Positions 36,930-38,241 of a stretch of DNA of 38,241 nt are shown in pieces. Both the position numbers and the translations under genes were made by a program. The notes beneath the pieces were generated by a model. It was not told the DNA's origin. It ran no database searches and saw only the letters and a list, made by a program, of their open reading frames with translations. The DNA is taken from the NCBI GenBank assembly GCA_030849075.1, contig JASAOO010003301.1:1-38241 (forward strand), given 5' to 3'. Positions within the stretch are counted from its first letter, which is position 1, and each line of letters begins with the position of its first letter. The DNA is from Zelonia costaricensis. Lineage: Eukaryota; Euglenozoa; Kinetoplastea; Trypanosomatida; Trypanosomatidae.

Positions 36930-38241
36930 TGCGGGTCAGCGAAGTTCAGGCATGAATATCGCACCTTCAGGCTCCTTTTCTACCCGTATCGAATGGATGT
37001 GGTTACTATCAGAAAGGGGTATAAGATGGGGTGGATAGATTACGGCATGTGTCGACTGATCACAACATATTGCATCTATCGCAAGTCGTCTTGGCGGCCG
37101 CAGGCCCATCAAAGTTTGTTTCAACCAAAAAACCGCCGTTTCGGATACCGCAGAGGTGCTCGCAACAACAGCGCAGGAGTGCTCGCTGTATATTGTTGGG
37201 TTTCGACAGGGGAGTTGACGTCCCGGCCCCGACCCCTCTCGACACTCCTCTGCCCTGGAGTGCCAGACTCCCGCGTCGTCAGTGTCCGCGGCTGGGGGCA
37301 TCGGCGATGTTCTCCGCCGAAGCTACGGACGTGCTCGTCACGTGGTAGTCGGCGAGGAAGGGAACGAAGCGGAAGAGCTCGGCGTTCACGGCGTAGCTGC
37401 GCGCGCGCCGGGAACGAACGGCGACCAAAGCTGACGTGTTATCCACGCGGGGGTGGATGTGTGAGCCCGGGGGAAAGCGAGGTCGAAACTCAGCCAACGC
37501 GATGGCGATCGCGCGTGTCTCGGCGGCGTTGATGTCGTCCGCCCGCTGCGGCCAACGCGACCCGAGGATGACCGTCGCTTTTGTCTCCCGGTCAATACAC
37601 ACAGCGCCCCACCCATCGGGTGTGGCCTCGCTGCATACATCGAAGTGGGGCTGTCGTGACCCGTGCGGGCGAATGGTGCGGGGGGGGCGTTGCTCTATGC
37701 CACTTCCCACCACGCCTTCAAATTGCCGCAACGCCGATGGTGGGAGGAGTGCGGGGTCATGGAGCGACACGAGACCTCGGTTGAGTCGAGCCATCAATCG
37801 CCGCGCCGCCTTGAGCAACCACCAGCAATGATGGAGAGGGGATTGCCAAGACCCGCGCTGCAAACCACAGCCTGCCGAGCAGACGCTCGAGTTCTCCCAC
37901 GGACAAAAACCGCAGATCGCGCGTCAACGTCAGGTGGCGATGCGCCCTGGCGCCCAGAGACAGGCCGGACGTGGAGGGGGAGGGCGAGTTCAACCGCAGT
38001 GGCGGGAAGCCGAGCCCGTCCGCGGCGGGGGAGGATGGAATGCCCGGGTCCGAGGTCGTGGCCGTCGGGCTCTGCCAAGGCGGCCCACGGCTGGCGCGCC
38101 ATAGCAGCTGCGTCAGACTCGCAGTCCCGATCAAACGCGCCGCCGTGCGTACGTCATACCAAAACGAGACGCCCCAAACCGCGCCATGGCCAACACGAGT
38201 TTCAGCAGGCAACTTGAGGCCTCGGTGCGGTGGCCGCGTGC
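36930..38241 (-). mobile_element. tyrosine-recombinase-class retroelement fragment, TATE/VIPER-like (right end off window)
   Basis: From the right edge to about 36.93 kb the sequence differs from the cluster: it encodes reverse-transcriptase-connection and RNase H material on the minus strand and then passes into a clearly AT-richer stretch (about 36945-37150), likely the element's 3' untranslated part. The left boundary is set only by that composition change. The RNase H ends IADAPSRGH, a pattern seen in DIRS-class and TATE/VIPER elements. No recombinase, reverse-transcriptase YxDD core or terminal repeats are visible inside the window; they would be expected beyond the right edge. Presence of such an element suggests a Viannia-, Endotrypanum- or leptomonad-like host. 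Confidence 0.65.
37279..38239 (-). pseudogene. RT-connection/RNase H region of the retroelement, broken by a frameshift
   Basis: Two overlapping minus-strand frames carry the protein. One is open from the right edge to 37757 and contains LSVGELERLLGRLWFAARVL, typical of the segment after a reverse-transcriptase palm. The other, ending at a stop at 37279, holds a full RNase H-type domain with the acidic set in order: Asp in HFDVCSEATPDGWGAV, Glu in NAAETRAI, Asp in RVDNTSA and Asp in ENIADAPSRG. The connection segment appears to pass from the first frame to the second near 37840-37863, so at least one base has been lost or gained, or a frameshift is used in translation. The second frame has no ATG at its left edge, as expected for the interior of a longer polyprotein. 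Degenerate copy is the simpler reading. Confidence 0.7.

Noticed and set aside
36936..37301. 121-aa minus-strand frame overlapping the RNase H stop
   Set aside because: Could be a small downstream frame of the element, but the product resembles nothing and overlaps only by chance length; not supported.
36861..37532. 223-aa plus-strand frame across the retroelement end
   Set aside because: Antisense to the RNase H domain and ending in Arg/Ser-rich shadow sequence.
1..38241. tRNA, rRNA, snoRNA and CRISPR features
   Set aside because: Looked for cloverleaf A/B boxes, conserved rRNA segments, C/D box pairs and regular spaced repeats by eye; none convincing. A covariance-model search would be needed for snoRNAs.

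Overview
The window looks like nuclear DNA of a trypanosomatid (Kinetoplastea) in the Leishmania/Leptomonas/Crithidia/Endotrypanum group. The signs are high GC, intron-less genes all on one strand, and long gene-free spacers full of (GT/CA)n microsatellites and homopurine/homopyrimidine tracts, the usual setting for trans-splicing and polyadenylation. The proteins are rich in Ala, Pro, Ser and Arg. The right edge carries part of a tyrosine-recombinase-type retroelement resembling TATE/VIPER. Such elements are known from Viannia, Endotrypanum and the insect-restricted leptomonads and crithidias, which argues weakly against the Leishmania (Leishmania) subgenus. The species cannot be fixed from sequence alone.

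All 15 protein-coding genes I can support are on the minus strand, so this is the interior of one directional (polycistronic) gene cluster transcribed right to left, with no strand switch. In transcription order from the right edge: retroelement remnant (about 36.93-38.24 kb); a four-TM protein; a 911-aa UBA/CCCH/CUE/DUF1771/Smr protein; an LMW-phosphatase-fold protein lacking the catalytic Cys; a CWC21-like spliceosome protein; a CLC chloride/proton antiporter; an MGxCC (putatively acylated) coiled-coil protein; an LSm6-like Sm protein; a small single-TM protein; an 85-aa protein; two large disordered proteins in tandem that look like distant paralogs; a monothiol glutaredoxin; a GT11 fucosyltransferase; a CMPK2-type nucleoside monophosphate kinase; a single-TM protein with a possible SPFH-like body; and a BSD-domain protein cut by the left edge.

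The genes do not form one metabolic pathway, as is normal for these clusters. Two themes recur: RNA metabolism (LSm6, CWC21, the Smr/CCCH/CUE protein) and organelle or membrane functions (glutaredoxin, CMPK2-like kinase, fucosyltransferase, CLC). Nearly all open frames in other registers are by-products of GC-rich sequence. Spacers are 0.3-3.1 kb; the two largest (16.7-19.8 and 25.2-28.2 kb) hold no gene I can support. I found no tRNA, rRNA or CRISPR. The most interesting candidate is the 911-aa protein, which joins a Cue2/N4BP2-like nuclease layout to CCCH zinc fingers.
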